From positions 1-34,283 of the forward strand of contig NZ_BMVY01000054.1 in the NCBI RefSeq assembly GCF_014650955.1: 34,283 nt of DNA. Reading direction: 5' to 3'. The translations under genes and the position numbers were made by a program. The notes under the pieces are model-generated. The model ran no database searches and was not told the origin of the DNA. It worked only from the letters and a program-made list of their open reading frames with translations. Source of the stretch: Streptomyces tauricus. Lineage in GTDB: Bacteria; Actinomycetota; Actinomycetes; Streptomycetales; Streptomycetaceae. Shown piece by piece: positions 21,857-29,444 of this stretch (its first letter is position 1; each line of letters starts with the position of its first letter).

Positions 21857-22345
21857 TCAGGTGCGCCCTTCCCGCTCCTGCGCCTCCTTCAGCGCCGCCG
21901 ACGCCGCCGCCCAGCGGGCCCGTACGACGCGGAACCCGGCCCGTTCGGCGTCCTCGCACACCAGCTCGTCGTCGTCCACGAGCACCCTGATCTCACGGTC
22001 GCGGGCCAGCTCGCGGAGGATCTGCAGCTTGGTGCGCCGGGCGGGCCTGCGGTCGTCGTCGCGCCGCATCCGGACGCGGCCCTCGGGCAGGCCCTGGGCG
22101 GCGATCCAGGCCACCGTGTCCTTGCGGCAGCGCTCCGGCCGCCCGGTCAGATAGAGGACCTCGCACTCCTTCGCGTGCTCCAGGGCCAGTGCCACCCCCT
22201 CGGCCAGCGGTGGATCGTGCGGCGCCGCGGCGAAGAAGGCGTCCCAGTTCCGCGGCCGCTGCTCCAGGAACCGCTGCCGGTGCGCGGTGTCGGCGAGCGT
22301 GCCGTCGAGGTCGAAGACGGCGAGGGGCCTGCTGCTGTTCGTCAC
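21857..22345 (-). CDS. HAD-type phosphatase (polynucleotide kinase 3'-phosphatase-like)
   Basis: A 162-residue single-domain HAD hydrolase. Motif I is FDLDGTLADT (nucleophile D12, general acid D14), motif II is LYLTGRPE, and motif IV is LVDDDELVCEDA. It has no large cap domain, as in the phosphatase half of T4 polynucleotide kinase and related small HADs. The substrate is unknown, and a nucleic-acid 3'-phosphate is only one option. GTG 22345 is chosen because AGGG lies 8 bases upstream; the open frame before it overlaps the stop region of the permease gene. It follows the TauE/SafE gene by 32 bases on the same strand, so they are likely cotranscribed. Confidence 0.82.
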   Translation of the reverse strand: MTNSSRPLAVFDLDGTLADTAHRQRFLEQRPRNWDAFFAAAPHDPPLAEGVALALEHAKECEVLYLTGRPERCRKDTVAWIAAQGLPEGRVRMRRDDDRRPARRTKLQILRELARDREIRVLVDDDELVCEDAERAGFRVVRARWAAASAALKEAQEREGRT

Positions 22346-22377
22346 AGCGGCCACCCTAGAACGCCGCTTTCCGTCGT

Positions 22378-23172
22378 TCAGGACGCGGTGGCGTCCCGCC
22401 ACAGGGTCCACGCGAGGCCGAACCCGGCCAGGGCGATCGCGATGCGCAGCGGGGCCTCGGGCAGTCGGCGTACCACCGCGGGCCCCATCCAGGCGCCCGC
22501 GAAGCAGCCCACGCCGAGTGTGAGCGCCGCGCTCCAGTCGACCGGGGCGAGAAAGGCGTAGGCGATCGCCGCGGTGATGTTGGCCGCGCCAGTGGCGATG
22601 TTCTTGACCGCGTTGGTCACGGGCAGCGGCTCGGAGGCGGACAGGGAGAGCACGGCGAGCATCAGGACGCCCGCCGCGGCGCCGAAGTAGCCGCCGTACA
22701 GGCCGACCAGCAGCACGGCGCAGGCCAGGGGGAGTCCGGGTACGGAGGAGGAGGCCGGACCTGCGCTGAAGCGCGCGGTCAGCCGCCGCAGGGGTTCACG
22801 GACGAGGATCAGGACCGAGCCCAGGGCCACGAGCCACGGCACGACCAGCTCGAACGTCGACGACGGTGTGCCGAGGAGCAGGGCCGCGCCGATCGCCCCG
22901 CCCAGCGCCGCCGTGACGGCGAGCCGGACGAGGCGGGTGCGCTGCCCGCGCAGTTCCGCCCGGGCCCCCACCGCGGATCCCACGGTGTTGGAGAAGAGCG
23001 CCACGGTATTGGTGACGTTGGCCGCCACGGGCGGCAGGCCCGCGGCGAGGAGCGCGGGATAGCTGAACAGCGAGGCCAGACCGGCGACGGAACCGGCGAG
23101 CCCGGAGGCGACACCGGCGGCCAGGAGCAGCAGTACGCGGCCGGAGTCGGTCCCGGCGATGAGCGCTTGCAC
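22378..23172 (-). CDS. TauE/SafE family membrane transporter
   Basis: A 264-residue polytopic membrane protein with about eight hydrophobic segments and the TauE/SafE pattern of an internal repeat: GVASGLAGSVAGLASLFSYP in the first half and LLVGLYGGYFGAAAGVLML in the second. VAANVTNTVAL and VTNAVKNIATG are the conserved loop pair. The family exports sulfite, sulfonates or similar anions, but the substrate cannot be named here. GTG 23172 is preferred (AGAGGG just upstream), as the protein begins with its first membrane segment soon after. The closeness to ergothioneine genes, which involve sulfur metabolism, is suggestive but the strand is opposite and the operons are separate. Confidence 0.9.
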   Translation of the reverse strand: MQALIAGTDSGRVLLLLAAGVASGLAGSVAGLASLFSYPALLAAGLPPVAANVTNTVALFSNTVGSAVGARAELRGQRTRLVRLAVTAALGGAIGAALLLGTPSSTFELVVPWLVALGSVLILVREPLRRLTARFSAGPASSSVPGLPLACAVLLVGLYGGYFGAAAGVLMLAVLSLSASEPLPVTNAVKNIATGAANITAAIAYAFLAPVDWSAALTLGVGCFAGAWMGPAVVRRLPEAPLRIAIALAGFGLAWTLWRDATAS

Positions 23173-23285
23173 GTGACCCTCTTGTCTGCCCGGGTGCGGT
23201 GGCGTCCTGGCCCGCCACACACTGTCGTTCCACCCTATAGACACCATCCACATATGCAGACGTGGGGTCGCCCAATCCGCCCTCG

Positions 23286-24341
23286 TCAGACTCCGGCCGG
23301 GCCCGATGACGTGAGAGGAACGCCCGGCGGCATGTTGTACGGCGTGACCACCTGGATCGCCGAGGGCAGGAAGGGGCCTTCGTCAGGAAGGGCCTTGTGC
23401 GCGCGCATGATGGTCTGGCAGGCGCGCCGCATGTCCTGGCGCAGGTCGTGGTGGAGCACGGCGGACAGCCGGCGTTCGCGCAGGAACCCGGTGTTGTCGT
23501 GGTCCAGGTCGTGGGCGATGAACACCGCGCACTCCCGCCCGAGCTGGGCGAACGCGTCGAGGGTCGCCGCGTTCCCGCCCCCGGCCGAGTAGACGGCGAT
23601 GACGTCCTCGTCCCGTTCGAGGGCGTCCAGGACGAGGTCCCGCTGGGTGGCGTCCAGGCCGTCGCTGTCGGTGACCTCCACCAGGGACCGCCCGGGCTGC
23701 GCGCTGCGCATCGCGCTGCGGAAGCCCATCTCCCGCTCCTCCTCGCCGCGGAAGGAGCCCCGGCTGATCGTGGCGAGCACGTTGCCGGGCCGGTCGCCGA
23801 GCCACTGGCCGATGAGATAGGCGGCGGTGGCGCCCGCGGCCCGGTTGTCGATGCCCACGTACGCCATGCGCGCGCTGCTGGGCAGGTCGCTGACCAGGGT
23901 GACGACGGGGATGCCCGCCGCGACCAGCCGGCTGACGGCGGCGACGATCTCCGGCAGGTCCGGGGCTTTGAGGATGACTCCCTGCGAGCCACGCTTGGCG
24001 ATCTTGTCCAGCGTCGCGACGAGGTCCGAGGCGGGGCAGGTCTCCCGGAAGTGGAAGCGCGAACGCACCACGGCGGGATGCAGGGAGGGCAGTTCGGCCT
24101 CCAGGGCGTCCCGTACGGCGGTGGAGAACCGCTCCGGCGTCTGCATCACGATGTCGATCATGAAGGTGCGGCCGCCGATGCGGACCTGGGTCCGCTGGCG
24201 GTCCAGATCCTTGATGGCCTGGCGCACCTCCATGACCGTGCTCTCCCGTACGCCGCCCCGGTCGTTGAGGACCCGGTCGACCGTGGCCTCGCTCAGACCG
24301 GCCTGACGGGCGATCTCCCTAATCGGATATGGATGACGCAC
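23286..24341 (-). CDS. LacI family regulator of the adjacent inositol-type cluster
   Basis: A 351-residue regulator. The N-terminal HTH is YPIREIARQAGLSEATVDRVLNDRGGVRE, followed by a periplasmic-binding-protein-like ligand domain (from about residue 60: IDIVMQTPERFSTAVRDALE...), with the sugar-binding-type segments VGIDNRAAGATAAYLIGQWL and FIAHDLDHDNTGFLR. GTG 24341 is preferred, with GGGGG 5 bases upstream; a TTG at 24359 is also in frame. It is divergent from the SDR/Gfo genes, the usual place for their repressor, and its ligand is probably a sugar or cyclitol. No convincing palindromic operator was found in 24342-24457, though TGACGG occurs twice there and a hairpin precedes the SDR ribosome site. 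Confidence 0.92.
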   Translation of the reverse strand: MRHPYPIREIARQAGLSEATVDRVLNDRGGVRESTVMEVRQAIKDLDRQRTQVRIGGRTFMIDIVMQTPERFSTAVRDALEAELPSLHPAVVRSRFHFRETCPASDLVATLDKIAKRGSQGVILKAPDLPEIVAAVSRLVAAGIPVVTLVSDLPSSARMAYVGIDNRAAGATAAYLIGQWLGDRPGNVLATISRGSFRGEEEREMGFRSAMRSAQPGRSLVEVTDSDGLDATQRDLVLDALERDEDVIAVYSAGGGNAATLDAFAQLGRECAVFIAHDLDHDNTGFLRERRLSAVLHHDLRQDMRRACQTIMRAHKALPDEGPFLPSAIQVVTPYNMPPGVPLTSSGPAGV

Positions 24342-24457
24342 GGCGGCCCCCGCAGGCAAATGACGGACTTTTGATGGGTCTCTGCGGATTGTATGACGGG
24401 CTCCGGTTCACAAGACTGACAGCAGCGCCGCCGGAGCCGAAGGAGAACGACGCACTC

Positions 24458-25219
24458 ATGGGACTTCTTGAGGACAAGGTCGTCCTCGTCAACGGCGGCA
24501 GCCAGGGGGTGGGCGCGGGGATCGGCCGGGCGGCCGTACGCGAGGGCGCGACCGTCGTCTTCACCGGACGCCGGGCCGGGATCGGCGAGGGTCTCGCCGC
24601 GGACACCGGCGCCCTTTTCGTACGTGCCGACCTGTCGGACGCGGCGCAGGCCCGCGACAGCGTCGTCCAGGCGGTGGCCGCGCACGGGCGGATCGACTGC
24701 CTGGTCAACGCGGCGGGGCTGACGTCACGCGGCTCGCTCCTCGACACCACGCCGGAACTGTTCGACGCGCACATCGCGGTCAATCTGCGGGCGCCGTTCT
24801 TCGCGACGCAGGCCGCGGTCGCCGACATGACGGCCCGCGAGGCGCCGGGCACGATCGTGAACATCATCTCGAACTGCGCGCACGGCGGCCCGCCGCATCT
24901 GGCGGCGTACTCCACGGCGAAGGCCGGGCTGGCGGGGCTGACCCGCAACGCGGCCCACGCGCACCGCTGGGACCGGATCCGGATCAACGGCCTGAACATC
25001 GGCTGGACGGACACCGAGGGCGAGGACGCCACCCAGCGCGCCTTCCACGGCGCGGGCGACGACTGGCGGGAGAAGGCCGCGGCGGCCCAGCCGATGGGCA
25101 AGCTCGGGCAGGTCGACGAGATCGCCGACTTCGTCGTCCTCCTGCTCTCCGATCGCAGCGGTGTGGTGACCGGCTCGGTCATCGACTGGGACCAGACCGT
25201 CTTCGGCGGGCTCGACTGA
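24458..25219 (+). CDS. SDR family oxidoreductase
   Basis: A 253-residue short-chain dehydrogenase/reductase. The cofactor loop is NGGSQGVGAGIGRA near residue 12, the structural motif is LVNAAG, and the catalytic residues are Ser in NIISNCAHGG and Tyr/Lys in AAYSTAKAG. The C-terminus PMGKLGQVDEIADFVVLLLSD...GSVIDWDQ is classical. Substrate is probably a sugar or cyclitol given the neighbours. ATG 24458 follows AAGGAGA. An 8-bp inverted repeat, GGCTCCGG (24399-24406) with CCGGAGCC (24431-24438), ends immediately before the ribosome site and could affect translation. It is the first gene of an operon with the two Gfo/Idh/MocA genes (45-base gap to the next). Confidence 0.93.
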   Translation: MGLLEDKVVLVNGGSQGVGAGIGRAAVREGATVVFTGRRAGIGEGLAADTGALFVRADLSDAAQARDSVVQAVAAHGRIDCLVNAAGLTSRGSLLDTTPELFDAHIAVNLRAPFFATQAAVADMTAREAPGTIVNIISNCAHGGPPHLAAYSTAKAGLAGLTRNAAHAHRWDRIRINGLNIGWTDTEGEDATQRAFHGAGDDWREKAAAAQPMGKLGQVDEIADFVVLLLSDRSGVVTGSVIDWDQTVFGGLD

Positions 25220-25264
25220 ACCGCCCTCCGGGCTGAACCACTGGGTTGAAGGAGCAAGATTCGC

Positions 25265-26269
25265 ATGCGTATTGGCATCATGGGGCTCGGCCGGATCGGC
25301 GCGTTCCACGCACAGACCCTGTCCGGACTCGAAGCGGTCGACTCGCTCGTGGTCACCGACCCGGTCGCCGCGGCGGCCTCCTCGGCGGCGGAGCGGTTCG
25401 GGGCGACGGCGGTGGACTCCCCCGACGCGGTGTTCGCCGCCGGAGTCGACGGCGTCGTGATCGCCGCCGCGACCGACGCCCACCCCGAACTCCTCCTCGC
25501 CGCCGTCAAGGCGGGCATCCCGGTCTTCTGCGAGAAGCCCGTGGCCCGCGGCGTCGAGGAGAGCCTCGACGTGCTGCACGCGGTGGAGGGCAGCGGGGTC
25601 GAGGTGCACATCGGCTACAACCGGCGGTTCGACGCGGGCTGTGTCGCCGCGCGCCAGGCCGTGCTGAGCGGTGAACTCGGCCTGCTGCACACCGTGCGGT
25701 CCACCACCCTGGACCCCGCGCCGCCGCCCGCCGCGTACGTGGCCGTCTCCGGGGGCATCTTCCGCGACTGCAGCGTGCACGACTTCGACATCGTGCGCTG
25801 GGTCACCGGCCGCGAGGTCGTCGAGGTGTACGCGACCGGCGGCAACCGGGGCGCGGACTTCATCGCGGCGGCGGGTGACGTCGACACCGCCTCCGCGCTG
25901 CTCACCTTCGACGACGGCACGATCGGCGCCATCTCCAACTCCCGGCACAACGCCCGCGGTTACGACGTCCGCCTGGAGGTGCACGGCATGCTGGACAGTA
26001 TCGCCGTGGGCCTGGAGGACAAGCTGCCGCTGCGGTCCGTCGAGCCGGGCGCCACCTTCCCCGCCGGCCCGCCGCACCACTTCTTCATGGACCGCTTCGC
26101 CGCCGCCTACCGCGCCGAACTCACCGCGTTCACGGAGGTCGTGGCGGGCTCCCGCCCCTCCCCCTGCACCGTGGCCGACGCCCTCGAGGCGAGCTGGATC
26201 GCCGAGGCCTGCACGCTGTCGCTGCGCGAGCACCGGCCGGTACGACTGGAAGAGGTGCGCAAGGTATGA
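25265..26269 (+). CDS. Gfo/Idh/MocA family dehydrogenase, inositol 2-dehydrogenase-like
   Basis: A 334-residue NAD(P)-dependent dehydrogenase. The Rossmann motif is GIMGLGRIGAFHA (4-16). The family motif CEKP (89-92) carries the catalytic lysine K91. The active-site pair D168 and H172 in FRDCSVHDFDIVRW matches the K/D/H triad of B. subtilis IolG. It probably oxidises myo-inositol or a related cyclitol or sugar at a ring carbon. The ATG at 25265 has GAAGGAGC upstream. The stop overlaps the start of the next Gfo/Idh/MocA gene (ATGA), so both are translated together. The exact substrate is not determinable; the IolE-like neighbour favours an inositol-type pathway. Confidence 0.9.
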   Translation: MRIGIMGLGRIGAFHAQTLSGLEAVDSLVVTDPVAAAASSAAERFGATAVDSPDAVFAAGVDGVVIAAATDAHPELLLAAVKAGIPVFCEKPVARGVEESLDVLHAVEGSGVEVHIGYNRRFDAGCVAARQAVLSGELGLLHTVRSTTLDPAPPPAAYVAVSGGIFRDCSVHDFDIVRWVTGREVVEVYATGGNRGADFIAAAGDVDTASALLTFDDGTIGAISNSRHNARGYDVRLEVHGMLDSIAVGLEDKLPLRSVEPGATFPAGPPHHFFMDRFAAAYRAELTAFTEVVAGSRPSPCTVADALEASWIAEACTLSLREHRPVRLEEVRKV

Positions 26270-27285
26270 CGGAGGAACCCCTGCGGATCGGTGTGCTGGG
26301 CGCGGCACGCATCGCCGAACTCTCGATCGCGGGCCCGGCCCGGGTGACCGGCCACCGCCTCGTGGCGGTGGCCGCCCGCGACCGCTCCCGCGCCGAGGCC
26401 TTCGCGGCCGAGCACGACGTGGAGCGGGTCCTGGACTCGTACGCCGACGTCGTCTCCGACCCGGCGGTCGAGGTCGTCTACAACCCGCTCGCCAACGGTC
26501 TGCACGCGCCCTGGAACCTCGCCGCGCTCGCCGCGGGCAAGCATGTGCTCACCGAGAAGCCCTCCGCGAGCAACACCGAGGAGGCCGTCGAGGTCCGGGA
26601 CGCCGTCGCGAAGGCGGGCACGGTCTTCATGGAGGGCTTCCACTACCTGTTCCACCCGGTCACCCGGCGTCTGCACGAGCTGCTGGAGAGCGGGGAGCTG
26701 GGCGAGCTGCGGCATGTGGAGACCACGATGGTCATGCCGGCCCCGCCGGACAGCGACCCGCGCTGGTCGCTGCCGCTGGCGGGCGGCGCCCTGATGGACC
26801 TGGGCTGCTACAGCCTGCACGCCCAGCGGGTGCTCGCGCCCTGGGCGGGCGGCGCGCCGAGGCTCGTCGCGGCGCGCGGCGGCGAACGGGCGGGCGCGCC
26901 CGGGGTCGACGAGTGGCTGGACGCCGACCTGGAGTTCCCGGGCGGCGCCACCGGCAGTGCCCGCTGCCACATGGCGCACGACGGGTGGGAGATGAGCTGC
27001 CGGATCGTGGGCTCACTCGGCGAGGCCACGGCGGTGAACTTCGTCCAGCCGCACCTGGACGACCGGGTCCGGGTCCGTACGGCCTCGGGCGAGCGCGTCG
27101 AGATGCTCGGCCGCCGGTCCTCGTACACCTACCAGCTCGAAGCGTTCGCGGCGCATCTGCGCAGGGGCGCGCCCCTGCGCCTGGACGCCGATGACGCGCT
27201 CGCCACGATGCGCCTCATCGACGACTGCTACCAGGCCGCGGGCTTCCCGCTCCGTCCGCGGACGGCCCTACCGGCCTCGGCCTGA
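26266..27285 (+). CDS. Gfo/Idh/MocA family oxidoreductase (second, divergent member)
   Basis: A 339-residue protein. The Rossmann loop is GVLGAARIAELS, with NPLANGLHAPWNLAALAAGKHVL and TEKPSASN (catalytic Lys in EKP). The C-terminal domain contains MEGFHYLFHPVTRRLHELLESGELG and GGALMDLGCYSLHAQR, with D/H at the active-site positions. This pattern is that of the trans-1,2-dihydrobenzene-diol / glucose-fructose / xylose dehydrogenase branch rather than IolG, so the two coupled enzymes likely act on different intermediates. It starts inside the stop of the IolG-like gene. Confidence 0.9.
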   Translation: MTEEPLRIGVLGAARIAELSIAGPARVTGHRLVAVAARDRSRAEAFAAEHDVERVLDSYADVVSDPAVEVVYNPLANGLHAPWNLAALAAGKHVLTEKPSASNTEEAVEVRDAVAKAGTVFMEGFHYLFHPVTRRLHELLESGELGELRHVETTMVMPAPPDSDPRWSLPLAGGALMDLGCYSLHAQRVLAPWAGGAPRLVAARGGERAGAPGVDEWLDADLEFPGGATGSARCHMAHDGWEMSCRIVGSLGEATAVNFVQPHLDDRVRVRTASGERVEMLGRRSSYTYQLEAFAAHLRRGAPLRLDADDALATMRLIDDCYQAAGFPLRPRTALPASA

Positions 27286-27326
27286 CCGGTGCCGTACCGC
27301 CTTGCCGCCGGTGCCCGCCGGGCTCG

Positions 27327-28211
27327 TCAGTGTGCGTCGCGGAGCACCGAGCGCAGGTACTCGGCGCTGCTCCACACGTCGTCCACGGGGCCCTTGCCCG
27401 CGGGCTCCTCGGTGAGGATGGTGTCCTGCTCCAGGACGTACCAGCCGTCGTAGCCGCGGGCCCCGAGGTGGCTCACGATGGCCTGGACGTCCACGTCACC
27501 TGCGCCGAGCGGCCGGTACATGCCGTCCCGGACGGCGTCCGTGTAGCTGAGGCGGCCCGACTGGACCTTGGCGGCCAGGGCGGCGTCCACGTCCTTCATA
27601 TGGGTGTGGGCGATCCGCTCGGGTGCCTGCCGGGTCAGCTCGGCGGGGTCGGTGCCGCCGATCAGCAGGTGGCCGGTGTCGAGGCAGAGGGCGATCGCGG
27701 AGTGCTCCAGCACGCGCTGGACCTCTTCGCCGTTCTCGACCATCGTGCCGACGTGCGGGTGCAGCACGGCCTGTACGCCCCGTTCGGCGGCCAGCGCGGT
27801 CAGGCGGTCCAGGTTGGACAGCAGCAGCTTCCAGCCGTCGGCGTCCAGCTCGGGCCGGGAGTCGTAGCCGTCCTGTCCCGTGACGGCCGAGAGGACGAGG
27901 ACGTCGGCCCCGGACGCGGCATAGCTCTCCAGGAGCGTGTCGACCTCGGGCAGCGGGTCGTGCCCGGGTACGTGCAGCAGCAGCGGGGTGAAGCCGCCGA
28001 CCGCCCGCAGGTCGTGGTGGGCGAGGACCTGCGCCATGGCCGCCGGCTCGCCGGGCAGAAAGCCCTCGGGCCCGAACTCGGTGGCGGCCAGACCGACCTC
28101 GCGCATCTCCTTCAGCACGCGATCGGGCGTCAACTGGTAACCCCAGTCGGGTACTTCGCACACGCCCCACGAGATGGGCGCTCCGGCGATCCGGGGTATC
28201 TGAGTGTCCAT
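27327..28211 (-). CDS. IolE-like sugar phosphate isomerase/epimerase (inosose dehydratase type)
   Basis: A 294-residue TIM-barrel protein of the AP-endonuclease-2-like fold. The N-terminus APISWGVCEVPDWGYQL is close to the signature of 2-keto-myo-inositol dehydratase (IolE). The barrel carries metal ligands: E in ATEFGPEG, H in LHPHVGTMVEN, D and H in CLDTGHLLIGG, H in THMKDV, and E in YVLEQD. It would dehydrate or isomerise a keto-cyclitol produced by the dehydrogenases. The strand is opposite and convergent with the Gfo genes, so it has its own promoter; AACGTT with partly symmetric flanks at about 28214-28222 could be an operator for the LacI regulator. The ATG at 28211 has no clear ribosome site, so a leaderless start is possible. 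Confidence 0.85.
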   Translation of the reverse strand: MDTQIPRIAGAPISWGVCEVPDWGYQLTPDRVLKEMREVGLAATEFGPEGFLPGEPAAMAQVLAHHDLRAVGGFTPLLLHVPGHDPLPEVDTLLESYAASGADVLVLSAVTGQDGYDSRPELDADGWKLLLSNLDRLTALAAERGVQAVLHPHVGTMVENGEEVQRVLEHSAIALCLDTGHLLIGGTDPAELTRQAPERIAHTHMKDVDAALAAKVQSGRLSYTDAVRDGMYRPLGAGDVDVQAIVSHLGARGYDGWYVLEQDTILTEEPAGKGPVDDVWSSAEYLRSVLRDAH

Positions 28212-28336
28212 GGCGCAACGTTAAGTGCATCCCGGCACAAAAATGAAGGGGTGGATCCCTCAGCGGGGCCTCACCGCAGCCATCTTTTTCCCGTCATTCA
28301 CGTGCCGGCCGAGACCCCCGTGGAAGAAATTCGCGA

Positions 28337-28375
28337 AACGACTGTTGAGACAGACGACGGAGCACCACAGTCGTT
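28337..28375. promoter_or_regulatory. 8-bp inverted repeat just before the ribosome site of the LLM gene
   Basis: AACGACTG (28337-28344) and CAGTCGTT (28368-28375) are exact reverse complements with a 23-base gap. They end six bases before GGAGAAG. They could form an operator or a leader hairpin. The divergent region 28212-28389 must also contain promoters for both flanking genes, which I could not assign. Confidence 0.4.
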
Positions 28376-28389
28376 CCAGCGGAGAAGAC

Positions 28390-29400
28390 ATGTCGCACCA
28401 GCAGGATCACCGGACCCGGTTCTCCGTCCTGGACCGCTCGCGCACCCGGGAGGGCCACGGCGCCCCCGAGGCGCTGCGCGACACCGTCCGGCTGGCGCGG
28501 GAGCTGGAGGGGCTCGGCTACCACCGGATCTGGGTCTCGGAGCACCACGGCGTACCGGGTGTCGCCGGTTCCGCGCCGACCGTCCTGGCCGCCGCGGTCG
28601 CCGCCGCGACCAGCTCCATCCGGGTGGGCACGGGCGGGGTGATGCTGCCCAACCACCAGCCCCTGGTGGTGGCGGAACAGTTCGGCGTCCTGGAGTCCCT
28701 CTTCCCCGGCCGTATCGACATGGGTCTCGGGCGTTCCGTGGGGTTCACGGACGGTGTACGCAGGGCGCTGGGCCGGGACAAGGACATGGCCGACGACTTC
28801 GCGGCGCAGCTCGACGAGCTGCTGGGCTGGTTCCGCGGCACCTCCCCGACCGGGGTGCGCGCACGCCCCGCCGACGGCCTGACGGTGCCGCCGTTCGTGC
28901 TGGCGATGGGCGAGGGCGCGACGATCGCCGCCCGGGCCGGGCTCCCCATGGTCATCGGCGACCTCAGGAACCGCGAGAAGATGCGCCGGGGCATCGACCA
29001 CTACCGCGAGACGTTCCGGCCCTCCGTGTGGGCGGCGGAGCCGTATGTGGTGATCTCCGGGACGGTGGCGGTCGCGGGGACACCGGAGGAGGCACGGCGG
29101 CTGCTGCTCCCGGAGGCGTGGTCGATGGCGTACTCACGCACCCATGGCACGTTTCCGCCGCTGCCCTCCGCCGAGCGTGTCGAGTCGCTGACGATGACCG
29201 AGAAGGAGCGCGGCTTCTACGAGTCCGGTCTCTCCGGTCACATCGCCGGCACCGAGGAACAGGTCGCGCACGAGCTGGAGACGGTGATCAAGGAGACCTC
29301 GGCGGACGAGGTGCTGGTCACCACCAGTACGTACGACCGGGAGGCGCTGGCCGACTCGTTCCGGCGGCTGGCGCGGGTCGCTGGGCTGGGGCCCGCGTAA
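28390..29400 (+). CDS. LLM class flavin-dependent oxidoreductase (MsnO8-like)
   Basis: A 336-residue luciferase-like protein: FSVLDRSRTREGHGAPEAL, GYHRIWVSEHHG, IRVGTGGVMLPNHQPLVVAEQF and FPGRIDMGLGR are typical of the FMN-dependent branch often labelled MsnO8. These proteins use FMNH2 and oxygen, or reduce small molecules; the substrate is unknown. The ATG at 28390 follows CGGAGAAG. The gene is followed after 44 bases by the UvrA-like gene on the same strand, so the two may be cotranscribed, perhaps as a detoxification or drug-response pair (inference). Confidence 0.92.
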   Translation: MSHQQDHRTRFSVLDRSRTREGHGAPEALRDTVRLARELEGLGYHRIWVSEHHGVPGVAGSAPTVLAAAVAAATSSIRVGTGGVMLPNHQPLVVAEQFGVLESLFPGRIDMGLGRSVGFTDGVRRALGRDKDMADDFAAQLDELLGWFRGTSPTGVRARPADGLTVPPFVLAMGEGATIAARAGLPMVIGDLRNREKMRRGIDHYRETFRPSVWAAEPYVVISGTVAVAGTPEEARRLLLPEAWSMAYSRTHGTFPPLPSAERVESLTMTEKERGFYESGLSGHIAGTEEQVAHELETVIKETSADEVLVTTSTYDREALADSFRRLARVAGLGPA

Positions 29401-29444
29401 GTGTTCCACTGGGGTCCGCACCCCCGTCCCGCAGGAGTCACCCC

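Noticed and set aside
27330..29444. N-terminal extension of about 700 codons in frame with the UvrA-like gene
   Set aside because: It passes through the IolE-like gene in antisense and through the LLM gene in another frame. The UvrA start at 29445 has a ribosome site and family-typical N-terminus.
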